Below, one piece after another: positions 40,336 to 53,300 of a stretch of 64,000 nt of DNA (positions are counted from its first letter, which is position 1; each line of letters begins with the position of its first letter). The notes below the pieces were generated by a model. It was not told where the DNA came from. It searched no databases and saw nothing but the letters and a program-made list of their open reading frames with translations. Position numbers and translations under genes: made by a program. Source of the stretch: Aptenodytes patagonicus (Eukaryota > Chordata > Aves > Sphenisciformes > Spheniscidae); assembly GCF_965638725.1 (NCBI RefSeq), contig NC_134958.1, positions 15,069,464-15,133,463 on the forward strand. Direction: 5' to 3'.

Positions 40336-40341
40336 TTTATT
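40336..40341 (-). terminator. RASGRF1 poly(A) signal
   Basis: TTTATT on the plus strand reads AATAAA on the minus strand, about 930 bases after the RASGRF1 stop. Cleavage would fall near 40320, almost inside the CTSH promoter. Confidence 0.6.
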
Positions 40342-41268
40342 AGCAAGAGGTAATCAGGAAACATATATTTTTACAAAAAATGGAAATATTTTTCCAAACA
40401 AGCTGTAAGTTGAAATAGTTTTAGGGCTTGAAAGAGAATTCTCATACCACGAGGTATTGCTTACAGCAAAAGTGTTCTGGTTGTTAGAGTGGAGCATGCC
40501 TGCCACTGTAAAGTTAAACTGTGTTTATATACTGTACAATGTAAAAAATACATGGTAATATTCACAGAATAAGCACTACATTACTATATTCCTGCTAGAA
40601 GGTGGTTAGACAGGATTACAGTATATGTAATAAAAACACTCGGTCATCTTTTTCTAATTCTACATCATGTTACTCATAGTGGTCACAAGGTATACGGATC
40701 TATAGCATATCAACAGAAGCTTGTCATGAGCCGTATGCAGCGAGGAGAGTCAAAGGGACGTTTCCATCTTCCCGACTTAGCAGGGACCGGGGGCAACGGC
40801 CGAGAGGCCTCCCCAGTGCCGGGCCAGCGCGGGGGGGTGGCACGCAGAGAGAGGGCCGCTTCGCACGGAGGGATAAACTTTAACGTGTTCTCCTCCCCCG
40901 CCTTACAGAGTTTGCCCAGGGATGTTACTGCCGATACCGTCTGAGCAAGAGCTGCTCCGTGCTGCCCGAGAGCCCCGTGGGAACACACGGGTTCACCTGC
41001 CCGACCGCCAGCCCCCTCGAGAAGAACAAATGACAAAAATAACATCATTGAAAAGAAACCGGGACTCCAGCAAAGTGTCAATGCATGAAACCTTAAACGA
41101 TGCAGGAAATCCTACGCGAGGTCTACTGCGGCCTAAGAACGAGGGGGGCGGTTTGCTTGGAGAAGCACATACGTGGAAGTCACTCCAGGGCGTCCAACAG
41201 AAACAAACAGATATATACAGTATGGTATAGCGTGTGTACACGAGCAGCCGCCGGCCACTGCTCTGGGC
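40342..41268 (-). other. RASGRF1 3' UTR (inferred)
   Basis: AT-rich toward its distal end (40330-40700), in contrast to the GC-rich DNA on both sides, as expected for a 3' UTR. No other gene was seen. Confidence 0.55.
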
Positions 41269-41361
41269 TCAAGAAGGCAGTTTGGGCTCTATTCGCAGAG
41301 AAGCTTCATAAAGGGTTTCTTCGTCCATCACAAATGACTGGTCCAGCAGGTACTGCGTCAC
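41269..41361 (-). CDS. RASGRF1: RASGRF1 last coding exon and stop
   Basis: [20 protein letters not shown] then [10 protein letters not shown] and TGA at 41269-41271. Confidence 0.96.
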   Translation of the reverse strand: MTQYLLDQSFVMDEETLYEASLRIEPKLPS

Positions 41362-44300
41362 CTGGAAAAATGAGAGCCAAACCATTAACAGGGAGGACTC
41401 ACCTCTGCTGCAGCTGACGATAAATGCCGAAATTAGGAAATGATAAAGGCCTGAGCAGTAAACAATGAGTCGCAGAGAAGTGCCTGCAGTTCCTGCCAAC
41501 CGGCGTTGCACGTGCTTATCTCATCCCAGGATTGCAAAGTCTTGCCTAGTCCTCAGCTGCTCTTCTGTTTTTCTTGCTTAAGTTTTCCTCTCTGGTACTA
41601 TTTTATCAGCCACAAAGTTCTCTCCTGTTGAGAACACAAAATCCTGATAATTAAGGCACTGTGTAAGTGGGGAACAACATTCTTGCTGCAGGAATGCTGC
41701 TGACAGGGCAGGACATCTGCTCTGGTGCTAGCAGAAAATCTGCTCGCAATTCCTGGAAGATTTTTCCCAAATTACTTTTTGGCCTCATTAGCCATGCGGT
41801 GTGCGCAGCTGATCCCGAAGAGGGGCACAACCGTGCCGGGGCAAGGCGCCACATCTGGGGTTCGGAGCCGGCCGGTGTGAGGAGCAGCTGGCAGCAGAGC
41901 CTCTGCCCGGGAAGTGCCAGCAGTGCAGAGGGGGCTTCATCCCATCACCCACAAGACCCTCCAGGAGCTTCTGTGCGGCTGTATCCCACCTCTGCAGGGA
42001 GACAGGGCGATGTGCAGCCATGCACGGCACCACCTGCACTACCCTTCCCTGCTGCACTTGGCATTGGCTGTTTTCAGCTGGGTTTCCCAGAGCTTTCGCA
42101 GACGCTGATCTTCTTCCTCAGCAGGAGAGGCTGGGAGGAGGCAGGGGTTACCTGGGGTGCCCAGTTGGGAAAAGGCTGCAGCATGAGCCCAGCCCCGGGC
42201 AGGTACCAACAGTGCGGAGGGTAGGGCTGGGGCTGCCCAGCACTGCAGAGGCTAAAATCAGAGCCTGTGGCCCCGTGACCTCTGCCAGCCCGGCCAGGAG
42301 TTGCAGTCCAGAGGGACTCGGGCTACTCCTGCCACCGCACACGGAAACTGGTGTCATCAGCTCGGAGGGCGGTTTGGCCCGGCCCGATTGCCAACAACGC
42401 AGCAGCCAGGGCACTGGGCAGGTTCGGCAGATGCCTGCAGGGCAGCAGCACTGTTTCAGGAGGGTTTGCTGTTTCTGGAGAACAGCAATGCCAGCGACAG
42501 CGGAAACCCCTACAGCAACCAGCCCAGTTCCTGGGTGGCTCTGCAGTGCTGTGGCAGAGGAAGTGCAAGGGCGGCTGAGACCTTTCATCTCATCACATGT
42601 GTGGGGGCCACCACGAGGCGGAGGCCACCCAGCACCAGGCTGCGGGGGGCAGTGGGACATGTTCTGCTCCCAGCCTGCACCCCCAGCCTGGGGAGAGGGA
42701 TGCTGCTATTTCTCAGCATCTCCAGGGTGGGCTCTGCCAGTGCCGGGATAACTCAGCTGTGCGCAGGCCCACGGGAGCGGCCCACGGGAGCAACCCACGG
42801 GGGGGCCTGAGGGGACGCAGAGTCTGGCCCTGCTCTGTGCAAAGCCTGCTGCAGGGAAAGGGGGGCACTGAGGGAGGGGCAGCCTCTGCGCCATGGCCCA
42901 GCTGTGCATGCAAGGAGCAGTGCATACATTTTATAAACACACAGAGCAGCCCCAGGAGCACTCTGGCCATCTGCCATGCTGCCCACCCTGCCCGACAGCT
43001 GTCACATCCAGGCATAGCTGCTGTCTGCAGCAATGCCTCCGCTGCAGTATCCTGGGGGAGGCACGGGGAAGCCTGCTGCGGCCCCTGCAGCTGCCCTCTG
43101 TCCCCTGCACCACTGCCGACAGCCTCCAGCAAGGCACAGGCACTGCTCCTGGTGCAGAGGCACCAGCCATGCTCCTGCTGCAGCGGATGGGCAGCAAAGG
43201 GCAAGGGAGCACAGGGCACGAGGGCAGCGGCCCCAGGAGCCACTGACACTTGTTACTCATTCCTGTGGAAGGGCCCCATGGACGGGAAAAGGTACAGCTT
43301 CTTGCTCCACCTCCAGGTAAAACACGAGCTCCAGCTGAGTTCAAGACCCACGCTCTTGCAGCACACAGGTCTCTGCCTCAGCCACCACTTGCCCGAAAGC
43401 AGCTCACAGCGGAGGACGGCTCCATCCCCAAGGCCCACCCGCTCCCCGGGAGCCCTTCCAGGCTGCTCCCTTGCCACGCTGCCCAACCACAGCCACGCTC
43501 CAGCCCCAACTCGGCAAGACCGTGCAGGGCTGCTGACCCTTGCGCGATCACGGCAGCTTGCAGAAAGAACCAGAGGGAAAGGGCAGTCCTGTTTGCTGGG
43601 AAGAAATGGCAGCAAAGCTAGGGACAGGCCCGGAAAGCGCTGGCTTGTTCTGGCCAAGGCTCGGATGGCGGGAAGCCACATCCTTTTGCTCTGCCAGCAA
43701 TACTGCATGGGCGATGAGCTCCTTATGGTTTGCGTGGCAGGGCACACACACGCCGAGAGGAGCAGGGAGGTCACTACATGTCTCCTGTGCCTGCTCCCCC
43801 TCCATTATGCCTCACTTGACACAAGCCCCCACACCTGTACTGGTTCTGCTAGCGTTTTCTGTCTTAAATTTCTTACAGAAGCATCGTATCTTCCCCAAAG
43901 GAGCTGCCAGAAATTGAGGCTTAGACGCTGTGATTTGAGAGGGAGATGAGGAGGAGAGGGAATGTGTTGCTCTTGGGACAAGGCTGTACCTTAGGCTGGT
44001 GCTCAATCTTGTAGGAGGTTTGCTGGAACTGGCGGATCTCCCTTATGATGTGCGAAATCTGTCCGGAGATAAAACACAGAAGCTGTTTACAGCACAGCCA
44101 TCACCACCAGCACTGCGTCCCAGCACCTGGGATGGCGACGGGCAGCCAGTGGAGCTCACTTCACCCGCACCTTTCAACCACAGCACGATGCAAAGGGCTT
44201 TTTTGTTTCTTCCAGACACATCCCTCACCAGGGCAACCCCGGCTGTGTGTGTGCGTGCAGGGGGACATGTGTGGCTGCCTGGTGCTGCGTGGATGACGGC

Positions 44301-47300
44301 CAGCTGTGGGGACTGCGTGGCGTGGGCACAGACCTGGGCAGCACCGCGGCACCGAGCCACATCGCTCCAACCCAGCCCCTGCACGCCCACCGCAGTGGGG
44401 CTGGGGGACTCACCATCCTCATTTTGGAGAAGTTCACCAGGCCATCCTCAGTGTAATTCGGGGTCCCCTCCTCAATGAACGCCAGGTCAGTCAGGTACAT
44501 TCCCAGGTAGGGGACGCACGGAGGGTCACAACTTCAGGAGTAAACCAGAAACAAATAAGAAAGAAAACTGCCTTACTCTGGGGCTTTGGAGCAGGGAGGA
44601 GGGTTGGACTCCACAGTTAGCAGAATTTGAAGGATTCTAATATACAGAAACCCTAGAAGGAAGCCTCTCCCCGGGAAGGCTGCTGGTCTCCTGGGCCGCA
44701 TCCTGCAGCCACTGTCCCCGCAGGCAGGGCAGGACAAGCACGAGCTGTGGCTGTGCCCCGCACGAAGCTGCGGGCGGCAGGAGGTGAGTTGGGGACAGCT
44801 TCGGCAGAGGGCTGGAAAGACCTTTTGAAGCTTCCCCTGCCGGCCTTGGCCCCCACAGCCAGCAAAACCCCCGCCAAGAGCTGAGGGCAGTGCAAGCGCT
44901 GGGCTTGCCCCCTGCCCTTCACCTCACCCCCCAGCCCAGTCCCCCACAGAAGATCACCATGCACTGCTGATGGGACACGGCCCGCAGGTGTCTGCCATGC
45001 ACAGTGATGCACAAGCCCGTGGGGATGCACCAGCTCCAGGGCAGCTCAGCACCCCGCTCCCCATGCACCCACAGCACCGGGCTCCTCGGCTGCAGGACGG
45101 AGCGAACACCAAGTAATGACAATTTGGGGAGCCTGAGCGCTGGCAGAGAAGCCTGATGCCATCTCTGGTAGGGTGTGGGGCTGGCTGCTGTTGCAGCACT
45201 GCCAGCTCTCTGCTGTGCAATGCTCTCACCCAGGAACCACCCTGGTGTGCTGCCAATAAGGTCCACGCTAGCTGGAGTGACATGCACTGGCTGGTGGGAA
45301 ACCGTAGCTAAATATGGTACACTGTGGGGTTTAAACTACGAGTCTGTAAGGGGAGGGGGGAAAAAAAAATACCGGTGTCTGGCAATGATTTGCACCTTTG
45401 CAATCCCTTTTATTCGTGTCTTTCCACACTGCTGCTCAAAGGAGCAGCTCATTACTCGGGATCACTTTGCAAGCCGCTGCCCTGTGCCTGCTAAACAAGA
45501 CGCACATTAGCGCAGGGTCTGAAATGATCTTGTGAGCAAAGCCCCAGCCTGCAGCGCGGGAGCCTGGGTGGGATCTAGGTCCCCTGCCACCGTGGGGGCC
45601 CTGGGCCGGCCGTCAGCAGCTCCCTCACAGCAGCAGCCACAGGAGGAGAATTGTTGTTCACTCACTTTTTCAGTGCCTCCCTCAGGTTCTTAAACCTGCC
45701 CTCCGACGACACCAGCTTTTGTAGCTTATCGATCAGAGCCTTCGTCTGCAAGAAACCCAAAGTGTGACCTGGAGAAGGCCCTGGAAGAAACCCCCATCCC
45801 CGCGGCTGGAGGCGGTGAAGCTTGAGGAGCCGCAGGGTCGCTCCCATCCTGCCCTGCCCACAGCAGCCACCGAGGCACGTCAGCCCCGTCCGGCTGCTCG
45901 ACACCTTTGCAGGTACAAATTCTGCCCTGGTGATTACACCCGGCTCCCAGTGACATCCAGAGGAGCTGAGCAAGCACTTGAAAGCAAAGTTCCTCCAACA
46001 CATAATAAAGACAGGTTATGTACTTGTTTCCTTCCCCTGCCTCCCACCTTTGCCTTCGCCAGTGCCTGTTTTAATTTACAGGTTTATCACTTTGCAGGAA
46101 AAAAGACGGTGTTTCAGATTCAGAGGAGCCCACACAGCGGTTCTGGCTCAGCAGCCTCTGAACTCTGTCAGGGTCTGTACCATGCAGGTACAAGCTATTT
46201 CTGTACCAAGTAACTCAACACAAGAATTCATTTTACTTGTGCATAATTGGTCTGAGAAGCCCAGAAAACCAGTTTAAAGAAGCATCTGTGTGTGTGCACA
46301 CAGCTACAATGACTCTTTAGAAAAGGTTTCTTTAGCTGCACATCTGACCTGTAGGATGAATAAACCCGACAGCAACACAGGGTCTGAGCTGCTTGCACTC
46401 CACCTCCCTCCTGGGAAAGACCTACAAAAACCTTACTCCATTTTCTAACTGTTTTTTCAGTACGTCTCATGTCATCCCAACACCATCACACCCAGCCCAT
46501 CAAACCCTCCCCTGCCTCCCCAGAAGAGGGTCAGCCCCATGCCCCTACCTGCTTGGAGACCTTGAGCCAGGTTTTCTTCAGGCGGAAGATGGCACTGCGG
46601 TTGAGGGAGGAGGTGATCTCCAGCACCGCGTTGTAGTTGTGCAGGCACCTGCAGATGTCCGCCACCGCCACCCACTTCTCGATGGCGCTCACCCGCGCGT
46701 TGATCTCCTCATTCCGGAGGATCTCTGATGCTATCAAGTTACTGACCTTTGGGGAGACATTGGTTCCAGCCTGCACGTCAGGAGGACTTTGGACAACAGC
46801 TATGTGCTCTCCAGCCTCGCAGCATTTTTTAAAAAGATTTCCCTTCACTGCAGTAGCCCCAGAAGGAGCAATTGCACCAGGAGATGGACCCTGCAATGGG
46901 TCCCCAAGGCACATAACATCCATGGAACACGGGTGGGGGCAGATAAAGCTCGTACATCCCAGTCCCTGGCTAAGGCCGGGGGCAGGTTGGCTGCGCTGCC
47001 TCGCCTCTGCCTGTCTCCCCATCCCCTGCCATGGCTGCACTTACGTCATTAAAGTGTTTTGTGTTCTTCATGATGTAAGGAGTCCTTTCGTTCTTCTCAA
47101 GTTTCATCCAACCTTGCCCAAAGAACTCTCTGCAAATGACAACTTTCAGATCAACATTTATTTCCCGGTTTTGTGGGACACCCAAGCCCTACAAGCTCCA
47201 CTGCACCCACACGGGATGGAAGCGCCAGGGCTTTTGCCCCCCCACACTGCTGGAAAGGGACCGCATGGATGGGCTTGAAAGTGCCATGGAGGTGGGAGGC

Positions 47301-50300
47301 TCTCCCTGAGCCGCTAACCCTGTGGACATCAGCAGATAAGCCACAAATCGAGACCTCAAATCTGGGCTCGAGCCCAGCCTGGGCTACCTGCAAAGCAGGC
47401 GGCAGCTGGGAAGGGTTTAGCCTGGGAGGGGGAGCAGGTGGCCACAGAGTCCAGGACGACCAGAACAGCCCTTCCTCACTCGTGGGGATCACTCACTCAT
47501 ACGGGATCTTCTTGAAGACCAGGTGATCCAGCAGCGTCAGCTGTTCTGCAATTTCCAGGGCTGAGTGGTTTTCAAAAGGTTCTGCTTTGACTCCCTCAGC
47601 CTGAGCGACAAAGGCAACAACGAGGGCTCGCTGGTTAAGAGCATAGTAAGAACTTCTGCATTTCATGCACATAAAATCAAAGCCGAAGTCGGACTCCCAA
47701 GCCAAAGGCTTTTCCCCATCGGAGCCGGCGTGCACGGTGCCACGCTGGTCTGATGGTCCAGAGGCTCCGCACTGCATCCTGCAGCCCACCAGCGCTGAGA
47801 AGTGCCGGCTTCACACAGACCTGCGAACCTGCTGGTTTTAATTACGTTATCATCTGAGCACATGTACAGACACAAAATTAACTAATCTTCTCTATTTAAG
47901 TAATTAGGTGTCAGCTATGGAATGGATCCCCGCATGTCAACTTCTGCAACCGCTGCCTTTTTGCTCTACATCTGTTTAATTAATAAAGCACTAGGGGATC
48001 CCAGCTGGAGCGGTGCTGCCGAGCTGCTGCCTCGTGCCTGGCTACCCCTGCCTGGCAGCTCGGCCAGCCTCGCCGGCACCTCTCCACCAGCACCTGTGGG
48101 GTCGGCAGCTCCTGGACCCTGCTGCTGCTTGGGACAGCTCTTCTAAGGGATGTCGAAAAAAGCAGGGGAACGGGGATGGCCCCTGTCTCTGCTGCCTGGC
48201 TTTGGCCAAGTGGCGCTTGCAGGCATGGGGGAACTCGGGGTGCCCCGTGCTTGGAGCCACCCGGGCTGATGGCAAGAGCCTCCAGCCCCAGACCTGCATG
48301 GAGCGTGCATGGACTTTGCTGTGCTTTGGCACAAACACAGTCTGAACTCAGGGTTTTCCCAGCAGGGAATGGTCTAAAAACCTGCCACAGCATCCCGCCT
48401 CCTGGAAACGAGCAGCAACGTCTCTCCTGTCCGGGTCCCAGGAGAGGGGATGTAGCAGCTCCCAGAACAGGGGGGTGCATAGGAAAGAGGGGCCAGGCTG
48501 GCATCGTGCCGGGATGGAGCAGCATGATTGGGAACCATGGGCTGCTCTGGGGCTGTGAGGGCCGAGGTGCAAAGCAGAGAGTGCATGGGGCGGCAGGCAC
48601 AGGGTGGGTGCTGCTTCCAGTCCAGCCAGTTACTCCCACAGACAGCCTGGACCCTCCTCACTGCCCTCCCCAGCACCTCCTGGAAGCAAACAGCAAATGG
48701 CATGTCCCTGTCCCTGCTTTGCTCAGGGATGACGCACTGAAACACGAGCTGCTGTGTTGCAGTGTCCCCTGGCCAGAGCCAGTGGTGCACGGGGACAGTG
48801 GTGCAAGGGGACCACACTGCGGGGTGGCTGGGGGTGCAGGACATGCAGACGATGCCGTGGGTCAGCTGAGCCCCCTGCTCTGGGGTGCTGCTTCGCCCTG
48901 AGAAGAGGCATCACCTCCCTCAGCACCCTCTGCAAAGCAGTGGTTTCGGAAAAGCAGAATGGCTCCAGGAACCCACGGGTGAGCTGGCCCCAGGAACTGT
49001 TCCGGCCAGCACGAGTTAACAGCCTGTTGCAAAATCCCCTCCTGGCCATGGGAAAGGGGTTTCGAAAGCGGCTCCCAGGGAGCAAACACCAGCTGAGCTT
49101 CCTCTGCGGCAGCTCAAGGGCCCATGAAGAGGCTGCGGGGGGGTGGGTGCACACTGGGGGAGTGCAGGCTGCAGGGGGGTGGGTGCACACTGTGGGTGGG
49201 TGCAGGCCATGAGGGCACACCCTGCCAGAGCATGGGGTGCTGCTGACAGCAAACACTGCATGGGCAAGTGGCACTGGTGGCACTCAGCAGCACCAGTGCC
49301 ATGCAGGAGGGCTCTGAGCACACTGGAGGAGGGCCCCCCTGGCCAAGGGTTCAGCACACGGCACAATGCACACCCCCAGCTCAGGAGGAGGGGGCCGGGG
49401 AAACCACAACCCCTATCACCCCAATGTGCGCTACAAAACCCAGGGCTCCCTCGTGTCCCCACCGCGCCTCTGATGGCAGGTCGCTGCTGCTCAGCTGCTC
49501 AGATTGAGGGGCAGACCGAAACCCTCTGGTTTCGTTTGTCTTCTCTTCTTCAAAGGAAGTTTCCAGCACCTGTGGTTGCAGACAAAAGCTTAAAAAAAAC
49601 AACCAAGAGGGCTCAACCACTCCAGAAGCTGTCCAGCAGACACAGGGGACAGAGCCATTGTTGTTTCAGGTGCACCAGGCCAATTTAAAGTGGCTCTTGG
49701 GTTTTTCTGGGAGCAGACTTTGGTTTTTTTAATGCAGGAAGGTGGCAAATGCACTGCAGCCACCCTGACAGTTTTAAATCCATTGCACATTCCCAGGTCT
49801 CTGCTCCTGGAGGAGCAGTGCCGATGCCAGCTGCACCAGCGCCCGTGAATTGGAACCAGCGCACAGCGGCACTGGCGCAGGTTTGGGGACACAGAGGACA
49901 TGGTGGAAACCCATGGGGTTTTCCTGTGTCCCTCGGGCAGGCACTGGCAGCAGTGGGCAGGCACGTCTCCATGCCCACTCCAGCTGTCCTGCCAACTGTG
50001 CAGGAGGACTAAACAGCCAGCGGGCTGGATTAGTGTTGCCTCTGCCTGTAACAGATCCAGCTGTGCTCACAGCTGGCCCTGTCCCCAGAAAACCTTTCCC
50101 TGCTTTGTAGCTGTACGCCCGGACAGAGGGCTTGGAGAACCGCTCTCCACAGAGCTGGGTGCGCCAGAGTGCGGGGATCTTTAGCTGTTCCCCTACCACC
50201 ACGCCGAGCTGCCAGGCAGAGTGATGAAGGGAAAGGGTATTTACCATCTGTACGACCTCCTCCAGGGTTATCTGATTGTCTCCTGGATCCTCCTGCGTCA

Positions 50301-53300
50301 AGGTCCTACGGCATGAAAACACAGCGTTACTTTAGCTGGGAAAGCATCAGACTTGCACGCCTCCAACAGGGCTGCAGCAGGACTTTGTGGTTTTTCACAG
50401 ATTAAACACTCGGCGTGCATAAGAACACTTCTAAGTCCCATTTCCTGTTTTAAAGAGAAAAAAAACCCTTAACTGAGACCACAGCCCCATGGGTCCTGAT
50501 GTGCCAGGGAGATGTATGCACCACCCAGCACCGCCCATCCTCCTCCTCGGCTCTTCCCGCACCCCAGGCCCTGGCCAGGGGCACAACCCCTCCTGGAGAC
50601 CTGTGCCTGCTCTTATCCCAGGTGAGAGCGGGAAGCAGCCAAAAGCCTGGCACAGCATCCAGGAAAAGCAACCTCCCACCCACGGCCCTTCACCTTATGA
50701 TGTTGGCGGCTGCTTTCCTCTCCTGGGTCAGGAGCTCAGGATCATGAATAACCTCCTCCAAAAAGCTGATCACTCTGAACTTCAGCTCCTCATTGGTTTC
50801 AAAGTCCTGCCAAAGCCGGCACGGTCACAGTGTTAATGCGCTATAACGTGAGTAACGTTGATTCCCAGCAGCTCCACTCCCTGCCCATTTAAACCTGGCC
50901 AAGACCGATGGCCCTGCGGTGCCAGTGCAGGCAGCTGCTCAGGGGAGCGCAGAGGCTGCTCCTCCCCGGCAAAATCCCAGCCCGCAGCGCCCAGCAAACG
51001 GGAACCGGCCAGGAAGGCACCCGGCTCATTCTGTACCATTGCATTGGCATCAACCGGCCTGGGAGAGGCGTGGGGGCTTCCCAGTACCAATCAGTATGGC
51101 ACCGCTCCCAGTGCCCCCAGCAACCGGTGGCAGAGGGAAATGGACAGCAAGGAAAGCCATGCGGTTTCCTAACCCAGACCCCAGCCTGAAACCCCTAACA
51201 GGAATCAAACCCAGCTACTCCTTCTACCCAGCTACTACTACTTCCACCGAGCCCAGCTGGGGGGATGACCGCGGATCCTGGCTCCCCTCCTTCGCACACC
51301 GAATATACAAACACTGCAATCCACGCCTGGCCCCCCGCTCTGCGCCAGGGGCTCCCAGGTCCCCTGCTTCACAGTTTTCATCTCCTCCCCATGTCACTCA
51401 CTTGCTTAATTAAAAAAGAAGTGCCAAATTGTCTTTCCAGCTGGAGCCTGGCTGAGCCACCCGGCATACAGCTGAATTCACGCCGGCAGGGAGGGAGGAC
51501 CCCCGTGGTGCCCACACCCTGACCGGCCCCCACCACCCACCTGCGAGTGTTTGGAGACCCAGTGACGCAGCACATTGAGGACCCGGTTGGTGGCTGCTCT
51601 CCGGATCACGAATTCCTTGTCTCCGTTCCGCTGGTCCGTTGGAAAGCCTGAAACTGCCAACGACCCCTTAGCACAGCTACAGCTCCGTCGGGAATCATTT
51701 ACGGATATTTTCAGGACTGCTAGAAGGAGCAGCCCCATCTTCCCAAGCATCCCTAAGCTGCCTCTTAAATGCACGCGCTGGGGAGGCTCCGTGTTACAAG
51801 GCAGCGGGGTGCTCAGCCGCGGGTGCGAAGGGTTCAGCTGCCTGCAACCTGCACATTCCTTGGGCAGCCCCCGTGCCCAGGCACCCCGGGAACCACAGCC
51901 CCGAGCGGGCAGGCGCTGGGCTGTGGGTCCTCTGGGCACCCCCGGCGGGGGCTGCCTCCCAGCCAGGGTGCTCCTGGAGGGCAACCCAGCCAAGTACGGT
52001 GGAAACGGGCACCCTGAAAACACATCCCCGCCCTCTCGGCAGCCCGGGGCAGGGTACCTGCGCTGGCAAGGGACATCCTGCGGTACTTCTCCTTGGTGGG
52101 GGTCCCCTCATTGGCTCCCGCCGTGGCAATGGCGAATGCAGAGGCAGCCGACAGGGCGCTGCGTGTGCTGTCGAGCTCCCGGCAGGACGTCATGACCACG
52201 CCGTTGTTGTAAGAAAACAACGAGAAATCTGGGGGGAGAAGAAAGCCAACACCACCCTGGCTGCTGCCACAGCTCCAGCCAGGTCCCCTCCCACAGCCCT
52301 GGACCCCCTCGCCAGCCCCCCCAGCACACGCGCAGCCCCCCCAGGTTGGGGCACGCCAGGAACGGGGCTCATGGAGGTGGTAGGTGCAGATGGCCAACAC
52401 AGGGCGATTCCCCACAGGGAGCTGGCTTCCACCCTGCCGGGGCTGGGGCAAAGGAGATGGGCAGCTTTGGGTGCCACCACGCCATAAGAATTTATCCAGC
52501 ACAGCTTTAGCAGGAATTAAGCCAACGGGGTGCTACAGACAGTGTTAAGATAGCTACAGGGGAGACTCGAGCAGATAAATCAATGCTTGATGCCAGTCCA
52601 GGCTCACATCTTGAGCAGCATAATTTGCTCCTAACGTGCCAGATCAGCCCTGGGAGGGGAGAAAAGGGGTGAGAAGACCCGGTAAGATGCGCAGACCAGG
52701 TCAGCGATACGGGCCAGAGGGTTCAGCATTTCCCTGTCCACTTGCAGGAAAATAAAGGGTAAAGTCCTGCTCCTTCTCACATCTGCTTCAGTTTTACGTC
52801 TGCACCTTTAGCAGCTCTGCATGGCCAGGTTCAAGGGCAGTGCGCAGCCCTGAGCAACCCCCAGGCGGGACAGGTCTTGGCCCACTTGTTACCTGATGAA
52901 TTTTTGCACTTGATGGACTTAGGAGTTGTTGGAGATTTTGTTGGGGAAGTTTCAGCTTCTGCTTCGTCGCTCTGGTTGGGATCCGTGTCCGACTCTTCCC
53001 TGACAGATACCTCTGAGCCTGGGAGGAACAGCGAACCCAGTTACCATCACTGCTGGACATGTGCACGTTGCAGCCACGTTTTAGCTCTTCCAGATTTTCC
53101 TAAAGTCTGAAGCATTCCAGCTGGGCACACAGCAACCAAGTACAGGAAAGGTACAGAGTCCCGCAATTACTTTGGGGGTTTTTTGGGGTGGGGTTTTTTT
53201 TGGGGGGTGGGGTTTTTTTAGGTTTTTTTGTTTGTTTTGTTATTACAACTTACTCAGCTTTCAGGTAGCACACAACCCACAGGAGGCAGGAGCTTTCTGT

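Noticed and set aside
42597-43949. 450-codon plus-strand open frame
   Set aside because: It lies in GC-rich RASGRF1 intron DNA with few stop codons, has no recognisable domain, and open frames occur in other frames at the same place.
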